From Pectobacterium atrosepticum (GTDB lineage Bacteria > Pseudomonadota > Gammaproteobacteria > Enterobacterales > Enterobacteriaceae): a DNA stretch of 64,000 nt. The notes below the pieces were generated by a model. The model was given only the letters and a program-made list of their open reading frames with translations. It had not been told where the DNA came from and searched no databases. The stretch covers positions 806,001 to 870,000 of the forward strand of contig CP036163.1 of NCBI GenBank assembly GCA_019056595.1, in the 5' to 3' direction. Positions 45,349 to 56,799 of the stretch are shown here, piece by piece; position 1 is the stretch's first letter, and the number at the start of each line of letters is the position of its first letter. A program made the translations under genes and the position numbers.

Positions 45349-46575
45349 TTAACTGCCCAGCAATCGATGGATACGTTGCAATCCGGCAACTAGCCGGTCA
45401 ATTTCTTCGCGCGTAGTATAAACGGCCAGCGAGGCGCGGCACATACTGGGAACACCATAGTGTTCCATCAGCGGCATCGCGCAATGGTGGCCGGTGCGAA
45501 TCGCAATACCGTACCGATCGAGGAAACTTCCCACATCATAGGCGTGGTGCTGCCCAAGGTTAAACGCAATAACACCGTGACGTTCAGCAGGACCGTACAA
45601 GGTCAGATCGGGAACCTGCGTTAACGCTTCAAGCGCGTACTGCATCAGCGAAGATTCATAACGCTGAATATCTTCACGTCCCAGTGCCGTCACATAATCC
45701 AGTGCGGCACCTAAGCCCATAATACCGCCCGTGTTAGGCGATCCAGCTTCAAAGCGCCACGGTGAATCAGCATAGGTGATGCCCGTACGCAGGCTGACCT
45801 GACGAATCATCGCCCCGCCGCCTTCCCACGGTGGCATGGCTTGAAGCAGGTCACGTTTGCCATACAGCACACCAATGCCTGAAGGGCCGTAGATCTTATG
45901 TCCTGAAAAGACAAAGAAATCGCAATCCAGATCCTGCACATCGACAGGCTGATGCATAATCGACTGTGCACCATCGATCAACACAACAGCACCCGCCGCT
46001 TTTGCCTGCGCAATCATCGCTTTCACTGGGTTCAGCGTGCCCAATACGTTGGATATCTGCGTCACCGCCAGCAGACGAGTGCGTTCATCCAACAGTACGG
46101 GAAGCTGTGCCACATCCAGCGAGCCATCTTCAGCTAGCGGCAATACACGAACTTCAACGCCATGCGCTTCCGCCAGCATCTGCCAGGGAACAATATTCGC
46201 GTGGTGCTCCATCTCGGTGATGATCAGGTTATCGCCCGGCTGGATGAAGGTGCGACCATAGCTGTTGGCCACCAGATTGATGGCCTCCGTCGTCCCACGT
46301 ACAAAGACAATCTCTTCCGCTGAAGCGGCATTGATAAAAGATGCCACCTTCTCGCGTACAGCTTCCATCGCACTGGTCGCCTGTGCGCTCAGCGTATGAA
46401 TGCCGCGATGCACAGCGGCGTATTCATGGCGATAGAATTCAGCTTCACGATCGATAACCGAATGCGGCTTTTGCGCACTCGCGGCACTATCCAGATAGGC
46501 TAACGGTTGGCCGTTAACCTCGCTTGCCAGCAACGGGAAATCAGCACGAACTCGCTCAATAGGATAACTCATCAT
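45349..46575 (-). CDS. sufS: SufS cysteine desulfurase
   Basis: A 408-residue PLP enzyme. The PLP lysine is in [13 protein letters not shown] (about residue 227) and the persulfide cysteine in [11 protein letters not shown] (about 365). [12 protein letters not shown] is typical of group II desulfurases. It mobilises sulfur from cysteine for Fe-S assembly under iron or oxidative stress. The start overlaps the sufD stop (ATGA). Confidence 0.95.
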   Translation of the reverse strand: MMSYPIERVRADFPLLASEVNGQPLAYLDSAASAQKPHSVIDREAEFYRHEYAAVHRGIHTLSAQATSAMEAVREKVASFINAASAEEIVFVRGTTEAINLVANSYGRTFIQPGDNLIITEMEHHANIVPWQMLAEAHGVEVRVLPLAEDGSLDVAQLPVLLDERTRLLAVTQISNVLGTLNPVKAMIAQAKAAGAVVLIDGAQSIMHQPVDVQDLDCDFFVFSGHKIYGPSGIGVLYGKRDLLQAMPPWEGGGAMIRQVSLRTGITYADSPWRFEAGSPNTGGIMGLGAALDYVTALGREDIQRYESSLMQYALEALTQVPDLTLYGPAERHGVIAFNLGQHHAYDVGSFLDRYGIAIRTGHHCAMPLMEHYGVPSMCRASLAVYTTREEIDRLVAGLQRIHRLLGS

Positions 46576-47918
46576 ACCGCCTTGCCGGCATTCGCCAACG
46601 CGTTGGGCAAACGCTGCGCGATACGTTCCAGAACCGCATCTCGCAGAGACTCGTTTTCAATCGCTTCTGTGACTTCCGCTGCGAAGGCGAAGATGATCAT
46701 CTGTTGTGCATCCTGCTGCGTAATACCGCGAGAACGCAGATAGAACAGCTGTTCTTCGTCCATACGGCCAATGGTCGCGCCGTGGCTGCATTTCACGTCA
46801 TCCGCATAGATTTCCAACTGCGGCTTGGTGTCTACCTCGGCCAGTCGACCCAGCAGCAGGTTGTTATTGGTCATCTGTCCGTCGGTTTTCAGCGCATGCG
46901 GCGCAACCTTGATCATGCCGTTAAATACCGCTCGGGCGCGATCGTTGACGATGACTTTATGCAACTGACGACTTTCGCCGTTGCCCTGATTGTGTTCCAG
47001 ATACGTTCGCGTATCACACACTTCGCTGCCGACAGGCAAAATCAGGCTGTTCATGGACAGATTCGTCCCTTCGCCGTTCAACTGAGCACTGGTGTGGTGA
47101 CGCGTCAGCCCGGCTCCCAGCAGGAAGCTATGGCTGCGAACCCGAGCATCGCGTGCCAGAACCAGATCGTTGTGCGCGAAGTGGTAGCTCGCCGCCGCTT
47201 CAAATGCCAGCTTATAGTGGCTAACCTGGCTATTTTCCGCTGCATTCACCGTCAGGCGTGCACCAGTAAAGTGCGCATGTTCATCCAGGCTGACGTAGTG
47301 CTCGATGATTTCCGCGCTTGCGCTACGTTCAACGTTCAGATGGTGACGATGGTGAACCGTGTTCAACGCCGCAGCCTGGCTGCTGCTGATGTGCAGCAGA
47401 TAAAGCGGTTTTTCCGCTTGCTGCCCGGCAGCCAAACGAATCAACGTACTCGTACTCGCCAGACTTTCGGTCAGATGCAGGAACACTTCTGACTGAATCG
47501 CCGTAGGCAGCACACCATGCGCATGCGACGCCTGTACGTTAACCTGATACGGTCCCCAGGCGCTGTCGCTGAGTTCAGCGTTGAACACGCCATCGATGAA
47601 CACCAGACGCCAGCTATCCACCGCGAATGCCAGTGCATCTACCGCCGCACGATCGATAGACGGTGCCTGCGGTGCGACAAATTCATTACTCAGCAAGACA
47701 TCGAGCGGCGTGTATTTCCAGTGCTCATGCTTACGATGCGGTAAGCCAAGACGTACGACGTCCTGCCAGTGTTGGTTTGCGTCTTCAGAACGACGCGACG
47801 CATCGCGTTCAAACAGGCCATGCCATTGTTGCAGCGCCTGCTCTTGTTTCTGTGCGATGCTGGTTTTACCCGCCACGTTATCGCTCGTCACATTATTGCT
47901 CGTCGGTAAGCCAGCCAT
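46572..47918 (-). CDS. sufD: SufD, Fe-S scaffold complex subunit
   Basis: A 448-residue beta-helix protein of the SufB/SufD family ([15 protein letters not shown] and [23 protein letters not shown]). It pairs with SufB and SufC in the SufBC2D scaffold. The start MAGLP lies inside sufC (26-base overlap), as in E. coli, and fits the family N-terminus. Confidence 0.95.
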   Translation of the reverse strand: MAGLPTSNNVTSDNVAGKTSIAQKQEQALQQWHGLFERDASRRSEDANQHWQDVVRLGLPHRKHEHWKYTPLDVLLSNEFVAPQAPSIDRAAVDALAFAVDSWRLVFIDGVFNAELSDSAWGPYQVNVQASHAHGVLPTAIQSEVFLHLTESLASTSTLIRLAAGQQAEKPLYLLHISSSQAAALNTVHHRHHLNVERSASAEIIEHYVSLDEHAHFTGARLTVNAAENSQVSHYKLAFEAAASYHFAHNDLVLARDARVRSHSFLLGAGLTRHHTSAQLNGEGTNLSMNSLILPVGSEVCDTRTYLEHNQGNGESRQLHKVIVNDRARAVFNGMIKVAPHALKTDGQMTNNNLLLGRLAEVDTKPQLEIYADDVKCSHGATIGRMDEEQLFYLRSRGITQQDAQQMIIFAFAAEVTEAIENESLRDAVLERIAQRLPNALANAGKAV

Positions 47919-48639
47919 AGCCTTGCTCCTCCAACTGTTTCACCAGCGAGAAATCACCGGATTTAACAATGCGCCCTTGATACAGAACGTGTACGTGGTC
48001 CGGTTTGATGTAATCAAGAATACGCTGGTAGTGCGTGACAATGATGAACGAACGTTTGCCGTCGCGCAGGGAGTTCACGCCGTTAGAGACGATTTTCAGT
48101 GCGTCAATGTCCAGCCCGGAGTCAGTTTCATCCAGAATGCACAGATCCGGCTCCAGCGCCGCCATTTGCAAAATGTCGTTACGCTTCTTCTCGCCGCCGG
48201 AGAAGCCCACGTTGACCGAGCGGGTCAACAAATCTTCCGGCATATTCAGCAGTTTGATCTTTTCTTCGATAAAGTCAGCGAAGTCAAAGCGATCCAGCGG
48301 TTCCTGTTCGCGGTATTTACGCACTGCGTTAACAGAAGTTTGCAGGAAGAACTGGTTGCTCACGCCGGGGATCTCTACCGGATACTGAAACGCCATGAAG
48401 ACGCCTTCACCTGCGCGATCTTCTGGAGACAGCTCCAGTAAATCTTTTCCTTTGAAGCTCACCGAGCCGTCGGTGACTTCATATTCTTCGCGTCCAGCCA
48501 GCGTCGCGGAGAGCGTACTTTTCCCTGAGCCATTCGGGCCCATAATCGCGTGAACTTCACCCGGCTTAATAGTGAGATTAAGCCCTTTGATGATCTCTTT
48601 GCCTTCTACGCTGACTTTTAAATTTTCGATGCTTAACAT
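47893..48639 (-). CDS. sufC: SufC ATPase
   Basis: A 248-residue ABC-type ATPase with Walker A GPNGSGKSTL, signature FSGGEKKRNDILQM and Walker B LCILDETDSGLD. It drives conformational change of SufBD during cluster assembly. ATG 48639 matches the family start. A 97-base gap separates it from sufB. Confidence 0.95.
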   Translation of the reverse strand: MLSIENLKVSVEGKEIIKGLNLTIKPGEVHAIMGPNGSGKSTLSATLAGREEYEVTDGSVSFKGKDLLELSPEDRAGEGVFMAFQYPVEIPGVSNQFFLQTSVNAVRKYREQEPLDRFDFADFIEEKIKLLNMPEDLLTRSVNVGFSGGEKKRNDILQMAALEPDLCILDETDSGLDIDALKIVSNGVNSLRDGKRSFIIVTHYQRILDYIKPDHVHVLYQGRIVKSGDFSLVKQLEEQGYGWLTDEQ

Positions 48640-48736
48640 GCTTATTCCTTCCAACGCTCAATATGGCGAGCGCTTAATGAATTCCGGGACCGATGATTCT
48701 CATTATTCGTCTGTGAAAATCCCGATAACCGCCGAA

Positions 48737-50236
48737 TTAACCCACGCTGTGTTCCAGGCTAATCGCCAGTAACTTTTGTGCTTCTACCGCGAATTCCAGC
48801 GGCAATTCAGAGAAGACGTCCTTACAGAATCCGTTCACGATCATCGAAATAGCGTCATCTTCGCTGATACCGCGTTGCAGACAGTAGAACAACTGATCAT
48901 CGCCGATTTTCGAGGTCGTCGCTTCATGCTCCAACTGCGCAGTATTGTTGCGCACTTCCACGTACGGGAAGGTGTGCGCGCCGCACTCGCTGCCGATTAG
49001 CATGGAGTCACATTGGGTAAAGTTACGGGCGTTGGTCGCGCTCGGCATAATCTTCACCAGACCGCGGTAGGTGTTCTCGCTACGCCCGGCAGAAATGCCT
49101 TTGGAGATGATGGTCGAACGGGTGTTTTTACCGATGTGAATCATCTTGGTGCCGGTATCGGCCTGCTGACGACCGTTGGTCAAGGCAACAGAGAAGAATT
49201 CACCCACGGAGTAGTCACCGCGCAGAATGACGCTTGGGTATTTCCAGGTGATCGCCGAACCGGTTTCCGACTGTGTCCATGACATTTTTGAATGATCACC
49301 CGCACACAGCGCGCGCTTGGTTACGAAGTTCAGAATGCCACCTTCTGTGTCATCTTTACCGGAGAACCAGTTCTGCACCGTGGAATATTTCACTTCGGCA
49401 TTCTTGTTGATGATCACTTCCACCACTGCGGCGTGCAGCTGGTAGGTGTCACGAACAGGTGCGGAGCAGCCCTCAATGTAGCTGACGTAGCTGTCGTCAT
49501 CGGCGATCAGAATCGTACGCTCGAACTGACCGGTTTTTGCCGCATTGATACGGAAATACGTCGACAGTTCCATCGGGCAGCGCACGCCTTTCGGGATGTA
49601 CACAAACGTGCCGTCGGAAGCGACTGCCGAGTTCAGCGCCGCAAAGAAGTTGTCGTTCGCCGGTACGACCGTGCCGAGATACTGACGCACCAGATCGGGA
49701 TGTTCCTGAATCGCCTCGCTGAATGAACAGAAGATAATGCCTTTTTCAGCCAGCTCATGCCGATACGTGGTCGCAACGGATACCGAGTCGAAAATAGCAT
49801 CGACCGCGACTTTCTGACCTTCACGGACGGGAACGCCCAGTTGATTAAAGGCATTCTCTACTTCGCTGGTCAGGTAATTATTCACGTCCGTAATCCCGGA
49901 TTGCTGCTTGGCACCGGGCTCAGAGCCACAGCTGTCGTCGCAGTTACCGCAAGAAGGCGCGGAATAATAGCTATAGTCCTGATAGTCGAGTTTCTCGTAA
50001 TGGGCTTTCAGCCAATGCGGCTCTTCCATCTCCAGCCACGCTTTGTAAGCGTTAAGACGGAATTCCAGCATCCACTCAGGTTCATTACGCTTCGCCGAGA
50101 TCGCCCGTACGACATCTTCGTTGATGCCGTGCGCCAGCTCATCGGTTTCCAACTGCGTGAAGAAACCTTCTTTATAGCGTCCATCACCCATCCAGATCTG
50201 GACATCATCAGGTACATCTACCGTGCTACGTGCCAT
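48737..50236 (-). CDS. sufB: SufB, Fe-S scaffold
   Basis: A 499-residue protein very similar to E. coli SufB, with the N-terminal cysteine-rich segment [21 protein letters not shown] in the beta-helix, and C-terminal [19 protein letters not shown] with the cluster and sulfur-accepting cysteine. It builds nascent clusters with SufC and SufD. Confidence 0.96.
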   Translation of the reverse strand: MARSTVDVPDDVQIWMGDGRYKEGFFTQLETDELAHGINEDVVRAISAKRNEPEWMLEFRLNAYKAWLEMEEPHWLKAHYEKLDYQDYSYYSAPSCGNCDDSCGSEPGAKQQSGITDVNNYLTSEVENAFNQLGVPVREGQKVAVDAIFDSVSVATTYRHELAEKGIIFCSFSEAIQEHPDLVRQYLGTVVPANDNFFAALNSAVASDGTFVYIPKGVRCPMELSTYFRINAAKTGQFERTILIADDDSYVSYIEGCSAPVRDTYQLHAAVVEVIINKNAEVKYSTVQNWFSGKDDTEGGILNFVTKRALCAGDHSKMSWTQSETGSAITWKYPSVILRGDYSVGEFFSVALTNGRQQADTGTKMIHIGKNTRSTIISKGISAGRSENTYRGLVKIMPSATNARNFTQCDSMLIGSECGAHTFPYVEVRNNTAQLEHEATTSKIGDDQLFYCLQRGISEDDAISMIVNGFCKDVFSELPLEFAVEAQKLLAISLEHSVG

Positions 50237-50249
50237 AATTTTTCATCAC

Positions 50250-50621
50250 TTAAATGCCAAAGCTTTCGCCACATCCACAAGCATGCTGCGCTCTGGGATT
50301 ATTAAACTTGAATATCTGATTCAGCCCTTCACGGACGAAATCAAGTTCTGTGCCGTCAATGAAAGGCATCGCTTTCAGTGGGACATACAGTTTTGCGCCA
50401 TCACGTTCGAATATCAGATCGTCGGTTTCAAACTCCTGCACCAGATCCAGCACATAGCCAAACCCAGCACAGCCTGATTGTTTAACGCCAAGCCGCAGCC
50501 CTTGCACGGCTTCATCCTGCGTCATCAGATTCTTAATCTGCTTCACGGCGCTATCGGTTAGCGTCAGTCCCTGCCAGACATTTTCATCCAGTGAAAATGT
50601 CCCTACATTTTCCGCTTGCAT
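50250..50621 (-). CDS. sufA: SufA, A-type Fe-S carrier
   Basis: A 123-residue A-type carrier with the three conserved cysteines (KQSGCAGFGY and HACGCGESF). It transfers clusters from SufBCD to target proteins. First gene of the suf operon, 13 bases before sufB. Confidence 0.95.
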   Translation of the reverse strand: MQAENVGTFSLDENVWQGLTLTDSAVKQIKNLMTQDEAVQGLRLGVKQSGCAGFGYVLDLVQEFETDDLIFERDGAKLYVPLKAMPFIDGTELDFVREGLNQIFKFNNPRAQHACGCGESFGI

Positions 50622-50755
50622 ATGGAATACCTCATTGCGTGTGGTACCAGTTTTAGGCTGGTTTCCCCTAATGTTAGTGATTATGAAACTAGCTTCAACC
50701 TCTTGTTTCGCAGGGCTATTCGTAACATTTGTTTTTTTAGCGATCCAATAGCATC

Positions 50756-50784
50756 ATTTTACACGTCTTAAGTACGCCAAACAA
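50756..50784 (-). promoter_or_regulatory. candidate suf operon promoter
   Basis: On the minus strand TTGTTT (50779-50784) and TAAAAT (50756-50761) are 17 bases apart, predicting a start near 50749 and a leader of about 130 bases before sufA. IscR, OxyR and IHF sites are known for suf in relatives but could not be placed confidently here. Confidence 0.4.
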
Positions 50785-50865
50785 CGTGGCAACAACCCAA
50801 TTAAGAGATTGATAATAAAGAAATTACCTTCACCAACCATGGCTCTTGCAGTCGAATAAAAAATA

Positions 50866-50884
50866 TCATCTCGTTATCATTATT
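50866..50884 (-). promoter_or_regulatory. weak Fur-like site between sufA and the small gene
   Basis: On the minus strand AATAATGATAACGAGATGA matches 11 to 12 of 19 Fur consensus positions. Both flanking genes are plausible Fur targets, but the site is far from either start, so the call is tentative. Confidence 0.3.
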
Positions 50885-51010
50885 ATAACATTTATCGGTG
50901 ATACCTATTTATAAAACAGGGAAGGTATATGAAGATTTATGTGATTTCCGATCATACTTTTGATGTTAAAGCACGTTTTGCCCATTGATCATGGCCTTTT
51001 TTATTAATAT

Positions 51011-51029
51011 GATAATGATTATCATTTCA
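51011..51029 (+). promoter_or_regulatory. Fur box upstream of the small unrecognised gene
   Basis: GATAATGATTATCATTTCA matches 16 of 19 positions of the Fur consensus when read on the minus strand. It ends 18 bases before the ATG at 51048, so bound Fur would cover the transcription start or leader and block expression when iron is plentiful. Confidence 0.75.
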
Positions 51030-51047
51030 TATTCAGGATCGATAACC

Positions 51048-51449
51048 ATGCTTTCCATGAATGCCTGGCTGCACCACCAGATTGACGAATATAAATTTCA
51101 GATTCGCGATGCCACTGTTGATTTCTATATGGCGGAAGCCCGTCTGAACCGCCCGGGAAGCAATATTGATCATTTACGTCGCTTTCATAACGCCTGTATG
51201 GACATGGTTGAACTCTGTCTGAGAAATGGCGATGACGACAGTTATTTACATGCGCTGGTCAAGTTGCACAATCGGTTGATTAAAGAGATCAATAATGAAG
51301 GACGTTGCCACCTCTTTCGGGTGCAAAGCTACTACTTTGCCCGTAACACGCTGAAGTCGATTTGCCATCAGTTAAGCATGCAAGGCTCATGGGATAAAGC
51401 GACCGCGTTTCAGTCGGATTTCGTTAAGCGCGTGCCTTTTCTCCCCTGA
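51048..51449 (+). CDS. small protein of unknown function under a Fur box
   Basis: A 133-residue, charged, mostly helical-looking protein with no signal peptide or membrane helix from this start. I do not recognise the family. Notable features are an N-terminal MNAWLHHQIDEYKFQIRD, a central VELCLRNGDDDSYLHALVKLHNRLI and a C-terminal basic half with four cysteines scattered singly rather than in metal-binding pairs. ATG 51048 follows AGGA; reading further upstream would add a hydrophobic stretch encoded by the Fur box itself and is rejected. It is divergent from sufA and convergent with menI. Its position and Fur box suggest a role in iron limitation. Confidence 0.75.
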   Translation: MLSMNAWLHHQIDEYKFQIRDATVDFYMAEARLNRPGSNIDHLRRFHNACMDMVELCLRNGDDDSYLHALVKLHNRLIKEINNEGRCHLFRVQSYYFARNTLKSICHQLSMQGSWDKATAFQSDFVKRVPFLP

Positions 51450-51471
51450 AGAACTATCGATTTACCAACAA

Positions 51472-51502
51472 CTGAACCAGACCCACCAGCAGTCTGGTTC
51501 AG
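51472..51502. terminator. stem-loop between convergent genes
   Basis: CTGAACCAGAC and GTCTGGTTCAG form a perfect 11-bp stem with a 9-base loop between the small gene and menI. T-runs are short on both sides. Confidence 0.5.
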
Positions 51503-51512
51503 CGTTTCATGC

Positions 51513-51929
51513 TTACGGCGTAATCACCGACGTCGTCAGACGCGAAATGCAGCACAGGCGATTCTGATTATCAAAAATCTCAATCTGCCACACCTGGCTA
51601 CGGCGGCCAACGTGAAGCGCACGGCATACTCCCCGCACTTCACCTTCACGCACGGCACGCAGGTGATTGGCATTGATTTCCAGCCCCACCACCTGCTGAT
51701 CGCCCTCAGAACACAGATAGCCCGCGACGGAACCCAGCGATTCCGCCAGCACGACGGAAGCGCCGCCGTGCAGTAAGCCAAATGGCTGCCGCGTGCGTGA
51801 ATCCACTGGCATCACCGCTTCCAGATAATCCTCCGCAAGGCAGGTATAACGAATACCGACATGACCAACCATACACGCTTGGCTCTGTTGATTAAGCTGT
51901 TCAAGCGTAGCCTGTCGTTTCCATAGCAT
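51513..51929 (-). CDS. menI: 1,4-dihydroxy-2-naphthoyl-CoA thioesterase MenI (YdiI)
   Basis: A 138-residue hotdog-fold thioesterase with the catalytic glutamate in [17 protein letters not shown]. It releases 1,4-dihydroxy-2-naphthoate in menaquinone synthesis, the quinone used by the nap and nrf pathways. Identified by similarity to YdiI and by being next to ydiJ, with whose stop its start overlaps by one base. Confidence 0.9.
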   Translation of the reverse strand: MLWKRQATLEQLNQQSQACMVGHVGIRYTCLAEDYLEAVMPVDSRTRQPFGLLHGGASVVLAESLGSVAGYLCSEGDQQVVGLEINANHLRAVREGEVRGVCRALHVGRRSQVWQIEIFDNQNRLCCISRLTTSVITP

Positions 51930-54900
51930 CAGAGAATCTCCAGTAGGGCCTGTAGCGGATGGCGTAATGCACTGCCTTCCATCCGTTTTACCTGACTACG
52001 GCACGAATAGCCGGTAGTCAGACAGCGTTTCTGCGGCAACTTCTGCAACACCTGTTGCCAGGATAGCGCATAGATTCCCTGCGAGTTGGCAAGGTTTTTG
52101 GCTTCATGACCGTAGGTTCCCGCCATACCGCAACACCCAACGCTGACATTCTCCAGTTTTGCGCCAAAGCGCGAGAAGATATCGGCCCACTGCTTAGTGC
52201 TGATCGGCAGCGCGGTCGTTTCGGTACAGTGGCCGAGCAAATACCAGGACTCGCCAGTGGAAGACTGAGGCGTGCTGTCTGCCAACGCTGTCACCAGCCA
52301 TTCATGCACCAATTGCACCTGGAAATCACCACGCTTCTCACCCAGAATTTCACGGTATTCATCGCGGTAGCAAAGCACCAGTGCCGGATCGACACCCACC
52401 ATCGGCATCCCCAACTTGGCAACGCGATTCAGGAAATCTGCCGTCTTCGACGCCGTTTTAGCAAAGCGCTGTAAGAAGCCTTTAATGTGCTGCGCCTTCC
52501 CGTTCGGCGAGAACGGCAATAGCACCGGTTTCAGCTTCAGTTTTTCGATCAGATGAACGAAATCCGCCACCACCTGCGCATCATAATAGCTGGTGAATGG
52601 ATCCTGCACGATTAACACGTACTGCTGGCGCGCCTGTTCCGATAGCTGTTCCAACTGTTCAAGCGTGGTGTTGACTCCGCTATGCCCGGCAAACTGCTGA
52701 CGAAGCGACGGCGATGACAGCAAGGGCAAATCAACCATGCCGATCTGGCTGCGGCTCAGGTTATTCAGCAACGGCATTTTCAGGAAGAAGTTAAACGTCT
52801 TCGGACTCCGCGCCATCAGCGGCGCATAGCTTTCGACGCCGGCCACCAGATAGTCACGAACCGGGCGCAGGTAGCGCGTGTGATAAAGCTGTAGGAAGCG
52901 GGAACGGAAACCGGGCACGTCGATCTTGATCGGGCACTGCGTTGAGCAAGCTTTACACGCCAGACAGCCTGACATCGCCTCTTTAACTTCATGCGAGAAG
53001 TCGTAATCGCCTTGCTTCGCCTGCCAGGTATTGCGGGTTTTCTGGATAAAGGCGCGCAGGCTCAATTTCTGCTGCGGTAAGGCGTTCTCCAATACAACCG
53101 GATCGACGCCCTGCTCCGCCAGCAGACGTAACCATTCACGCACCAGCGTCGCGCGGCCTTTCGGGGAATGAATACGGTTTCCGCTGATTTTCATCGACGG
53201 ACACATTGGGCTACGGGCATCAAAATTGAAGCACAATCCGTTGCCGTTACATTCCATCGCACCACGGAACGCAGTACGCACCGTCAGCGGGATCGTACGG
53301 TCGAACGTGCCGCGCTTGACTGCATCAACTTTCATCATCGGTGCGTCGACATCGAGCGGCGCACAAATCTTCCTAGGATTAAGTCGGTTATCAGGGTCAA
53401 ACGCCGCCTTGATGCGACGCAGCTCGGCATACAGTTCCGGCCCAAAGAATTCGGGACTGTATTCGGCGCGGAAGCCTTTACCGTGTTCGCCCCACAGCAG
53501 GCCACCGTATTTGGCGGTCAGCGCGACAATCTGATCGGAAAGCTGTTTCATCAGCATTTCCTGTTGCGGGTCACACATGTCCAGCGCGGGGCGAACGTGC
53601 AGTACTCCTGCATCCACATGACCAAACATGCCATACGTCAGATTGTGGCTGTCCAGCAGCGCGCGGAACTCTTCGATGTAATCCGCCAGATGTTGTGGCG
53701 GCACGCAGGTATCTTCCGCAAACGGGATGGGCTTGGCCAGCCCCTTACTGTTGCCCAGCAGCCCGACGGCTTTCTTACGCATGGCGTAAATACGTTCGAT
53801 TCCGGTAAGGTCGTTACAGGTTTGATAGCCAATTATCCCGCCTTCCCCAGTAGCCAGCAGCGTGTCCAGCCGTTGACATAGCGACTCAACCTGCCCGTTG
53901 ATGAGTGCTTCATCGTCACCGGCGAACTCAACGATATTTAGGCCAAGCATTTCCTGATTAGGTACATCGGTAATCAGTTCACTGACGGAATGCCACACGA
54001 TATCTTCACGGGCAAGGTTTAAGACTTTGGAATCCACCGTTTCGACGGATAACGCTTTCGCTTCCACCATAAACGGCGCATTGCGCAACGCGGAATTAAA
54101 GGAGTCGTACTTGATATTCACCAGACGACGGCTCTTCGGCAACGGCGTGATATCGAGCTTCGCTTCAGTGATAAAAGCCAGCGTGCCTTCAGCCCCAGTC
54201 AGAATACGCGTCAGGTCAAAGGTGCGGAGATCGTCGCTGAACACATGGCGCAGGTCATAACCGGTCAGAAAGCGGTTCAACTTGGGGAACTTGTCGATAA
54301 TCAACGCGCGTTGTTCACGACAGCGGTGCAGCACCGTGTGGTAAATACGGCCGATAGATGAATCTTCTTCCGCCAGTTGCTCTGCCAGTTCTACTGGCAT
54401 TGCCTGCGTATCCAGCATCTCGCCGCCCAGCAGTACTGCACGTAGCCCCAGCACATGGTCTGAGGTTTTACCGTACACCAGCGAGCCTTGCCCTGACGCA
54501 TCGGTATTGATCATGCCGCCCAGCGTCGCACGGTTACTGGTCGACAGCTCAGGCGCGAAGAAATAGCCATAAGACTTAAGATACTGGTTGAGCTGGTCTT
54601 TAATAACGCCAGCCTCGACGCGCACCCAGCCTTGCTCAGGATTGATCTCAAGAATGCGGTTCATATAACGCGACATATCGACCACGATGCCGCGATTCAG
54701 CGCCTGCCCGTTCGTTCCTGTCCCGCCACCGCGTGGGGTAAAGGTTAGCCCTGAAAAGCGCGCCTCACCCGCCAGTCGCGATAGGATCGCGACATCGGCG
54801 GTTGAACGGGGGAAGACCACCGCATCCGGCAAGAGTTGATAGATACTGTTATCCGTCGCCATCGTCAGACGATCGGCATAATCAGTCGCCGTATCGCCCG

Positions 54901-54982
54901 TGAATCCGTTTTTCTTCAATGCTTCCAGAAAATTAAGCACCGGCTGGACCAGCCCGGGAGATTGCGTGATCTGTGGGATCAT
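51929..54982 (-). CDS. ydiJ: YdiJ, FAD/Fe-S D-2-hydroxyacid dehydrogenase
   Basis: A 1017-residue flavoprotein closely matching E. coli YdiJ. The FAD-binding PCMH domain (about 40-280, [16 protein letters not shown]) is followed by an FAD-oxidase C-terminal domain. A 4Fe-4S ferredoxin segment has [20 protein letters not shown] (about 655-675), and cysteine-rich CCG domains lie near the C-terminus ([15 protein letters not shown]). The protein family oxidises D-2-hydroxyglutarate or similar acids. ATG 54982 is chosen by homology over an upstream start at 55006. Confidence 0.93.
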   Translation of the reverse strand: MIPQITQSPGLVQPVLNFLEALKKNGFTGDTATDYADRLTMATDNSIYQLLPDAVVFPRSTADVAILSRLAGEARFSGLTFTPRGGGTGTNGQALNRGIVVDMSRYMNRILEINPEQGWVRVEAGVIKDQLNQYLKSYGYFFAPELSTSNRATLGGMINTDASGQGSLVYGKTSDHVLGLRAVLLGGEMLDTQAMPVELAEQLAEEDSSIGRIYHTVLHRCREQRALIIDKFPKLNRFLTGYDLRHVFSDDLRTFDLTRILTGAEGTLAFITEAKLDITPLPKSRRLVNIKYDSFNSALRNAPFMVEAKALSVETVDSKVLNLAREDIVWHSVSELITDVPNQEMLGLNIVEFAGDDEALINGQVESLCQRLDTLLATGEGGIIGYQTCNDLTGIERIYAMRKKAVGLLGNSKGLAKPIPFAEDTCVPPQHLADYIEEFRALLDSHNLTYGMFGHVDAGVLHVRPALDMCDPQQEMLMKQLSDQIVALTAKYGGLLWGEHGKGFRAEYSPEFFGPELYAELRRIKAAFDPDNRLNPRKICAPLDVDAPMMKVDAVKRGTFDRTIPLTVRTAFRGAMECNGNGLCFNFDARSPMCPSMKISGNRIHSPKGRATLVREWLRLLAEQGVDPVVLENALPQQKLSLRAFIQKTRNTWQAKQGDYDFSHEVKEAMSGCLACKACSTQCPIKIDVPGFRSRFLQLYHTRYLRPVRDYLVAGVESYAPLMARSPKTFNFFLKMPLLNNLSRSQIGMVDLPLLSSPSLRQQFAGHSGVNTTLEQLEQLSEQARQQYVLIVQDPFTSYYDAQVVADFVHLIEKLKLKPVLLPFSPNGKAQHIKGFLQRFAKTASKTADFLNRVAKLGMPMVGVDPALVLCYRDEYREILGEKRGDFQVQLVHEWLVTALADSTPQSSTGESWYLLGHCTETTALPISTKQWADIFSRFGAKLENVSVGCCGMAGTYGHEAKNLANSQGIYALSWQQVLQKLPQKRCLTTGYSCRSQVKRMEGSALRHPLQALLEIL

Positions 54983-55071
54983 TATTTTTTGACCCTGTCC
55001 GTACATGATGTGTTTGCCAATATGTCGTGATATGCCTGTGAAGAGGGGTATATTCGCTTAAGGATAGAGAT

Positions 55072-55152
55072 ACCGTGGCGACCACGGTGTGAGGCATCCC
55101 TACGGGGACCTCATCACCGTGTTTCCCCTAAAGCCATGCTTAAGTGACTAGC
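55072..55152. repeat. dispersed repeat, family B copy 2
   Basis: It starts with hairpin CCGTGG-CGA-CCACGG, then GTGAGGCATCCC, ACGGGGACCTCATCACCGTG and CTAAAGCCATGCTTAAGT, in the same order as at 31799-31866. CACGGTGTGAGG pairs with CCTCATCACCGTG. It occupies part of the 407-base gap between ydiJ and ydiK, which contains no gene. Confidence 0.55.
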
Positions 55153-55389
55153 ATTTGTATATATAGCCGCCCTTTCATCGGGGACATCACGTTTTATCAC
55201 ATTTCGCAATCGTGTGCGCTCCCAGAACGGCAAAAACATACAGCGTGTTGGCTAACGGCTGTTTCACCAACAAAATGTTCAACAGGCTGTCAAAACACCC
55301 GGAAATATCTCATGATGACTTGTGATGAGATCCGTTTACCTAAACCACCTCGCCTTCAGCCTTTTCTTTTTCTATTAAGGAACGATTCG

Positions 55390-56502
55390 TTGAGCAAATA
55401 TTCTCAACCACCACGATTTGACCTGGCCAGAATCCTGTTCAGTCTGGTGTTTATTACCATCATGATTATTGCCTGTTTTTGGGTGGTGCAGCCTTTTATT
55501 CTAGGATTCGCCTGGGCATGCATGGTGGTCATTGCCACCTGGCCAATGCTGATTAAATTTCAGGCGCTATTATGGGGGCGACGCTCTCTGGCGGTACTCG
55601 TCATGACGCTTCTGCTTATTCTGCTATTTGTTGTGCCGATTGCCGTCCTCGTCAGTAGTGTGATCGATAACAGCTCGGCACTAATGAGTTGGGGATCCAG
55701 ACAGGAAAACCTTTCACCACCAACACTGGAATGGCTGACGTCAATCCCCTTAGTCGGGGAGAAGTTGTTCAACAGCTGGCAGGCACTATTGCAAAGCGGT
55801 GGCAGCGGTCTGTTCGCCAAAGTGCAGCCCTATTTTGGTAAAACTGCGACCTGGCTGGTGGCACAGGCTGCCCATGTCGGGCGCTTTCTGATGCACTGCT
55901 CCCTCATGCTTATCTTCAGTGCTCTGCTGTATTACAAAGGTGAGGCCGTTGCGAAAGCCGTGCGACATTTCGCTATCCGGTTGGGGCGGGAGCGCGGCGA
56001 TGCTGCCGTGATTCTGGCTGCACAATCGATTCGTGCCGTTGCACTGGGCGTGGTGGTAACGGCCATCGTGCAGTCGGTGTTGGGCGGGATCGGTCTGGGC
56101 CTATCTGGAATCCCCTACACCACACTACTAACCGTTCTGATGTTTCTGTGTTGTCTGGCGCAGTTGGGGCCACTTCTGGTACTTATTCCGGCCATTATCT
56201 GGCTGTATTGGACGGGTGATAATACCTGGGGCACCATCCTGCTGGTCTGGAGTTGCGTCGTTGGAACGATTGATAACGTGATTCGTCCAATGCTAATCAG
56301 AATGGGTGCCGATCTTCCTATGCTACTGATTCTTTCCGGCGTGATTGGCGGATTGCTGGCGTTTGGCATGATTGGGCTGTTTATTGGCCCGGTCGTCCTC
56401 GCCGTTTCCTATCGTCTGCTGTTTGCCTGGATGCGCGAAATTCCCGAACCGCAGAACCTCCTCTCTGTTAATACGACCAAGACACCGAATAAAGAGTCAT
56501 AG
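55390..56502 (+). CDS. ydiK: YdiK, AI-2E-family membrane protein
   Basis: A 370-residue membrane protein with about eight helices in the AI-2E transporter fold (IRPMLIRMGADLPMLLILSGVIGGL is the conserved segment). The function is unproven; relatives export small molecules or exchange sodium and protons. The start is TTG 55390: AAGGA precedes it by 8 bases and the length then equals E. coli YdiK exactly, whereas the longer in-frame reading from 55144 runs through a repeat-containing gap. Confidence 0.88.
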   Translation: MSKYSQPPRFDLARILFSLVFITIMIIACFWVVQPFILGFAWACMVVIATWPMLIKFQALLWGRRSLAVLVMTLLLILLFVVPIAVLVSSVIDNSSALMSWGSRQENLSPPTLEWLTSIPLVGEKLFNSWQALLQSGGSGLFAKVQPYFGKTATWLVAQAAHVGRFLMHCSLMLIFSALLYYKGEAVAKAVRHFAIRLGRERGDAAVILAAQSIRAVALGVVVTAIVQSVLGGIGLGLSGIPYTTLLTVLMFLCCLAQLGPLLVLIPAIIWLYWTGDNTWGTILLVWSCVVGTIDNVIRPMLIRMGADLPMLLILSGVIGGLLAFGMIGLFIGPVVLAVSYRLLFAWMREIPEPQNLLSVNTTKTPNKES

Positions 56503-56525
56503 CGGTAAATCTCCCCTTGTCTTTC

Positions 56526-56553
56526 CGTGAGCGGTGCGCCGCTCACGCATTTC
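56526..56553 (+). terminator. terminator of ydiK
   Basis: CGTGAGCGG-TGCG-CCGCTCACG is a perfect 9-bp stem followed by CATTTCC, 24 bases after the ydiK stop. The T-run is weak. Confidence 0.55.
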
Positions 56554-56749
56554 CCTCGCATTCCCTTCTTTCAGGATCGCGTCTTCGTGAGTATTTTTTT
56601 CTCATGACTCAATAGGTAAAAATAGCTAATGATTAAGCCTCTATTCTTAGGGATTACTCTTAAAAATTTTGGTATCATTTCTCTAATGCATCAATATTAT
56701 TGACAATATAAAAACTCTGAGAGGCCAATCCTTAAAAGATAATTAACTA

Positions 56750-56793
56750 TTAGGATGATTCTTAATGACTGAGTCGGGCATAATCCATAGGAT
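56750..56793 (+). promoter_or_regulatory. rprA promoter with RcsB box
   Basis: TTAGGATGATTCTTA (56750-56764) fits the RcsB/RcsAB box. A -10-like TAGGAT (56788-56793) follows, and the -35 position ATGACT is poor, as expected for an activator-dependent promoter. The predicted start is near 56800. Confidence 0.6.
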
Positions 56794-56799
56794 TAATAA

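Noticed and set aside
46704..47492. 262-codon open frame on the plus strand inside sufD
   Set aside because: Antisense shadow of a well-conserved gene, with no ribosome site and no family signature.
53168..53881. 237-codon open frame on the plus strand inside ydiJ
   Set aside because: Antisense to a conserved FAD/Fe-S gene; composition is a mirror of the coding strand.
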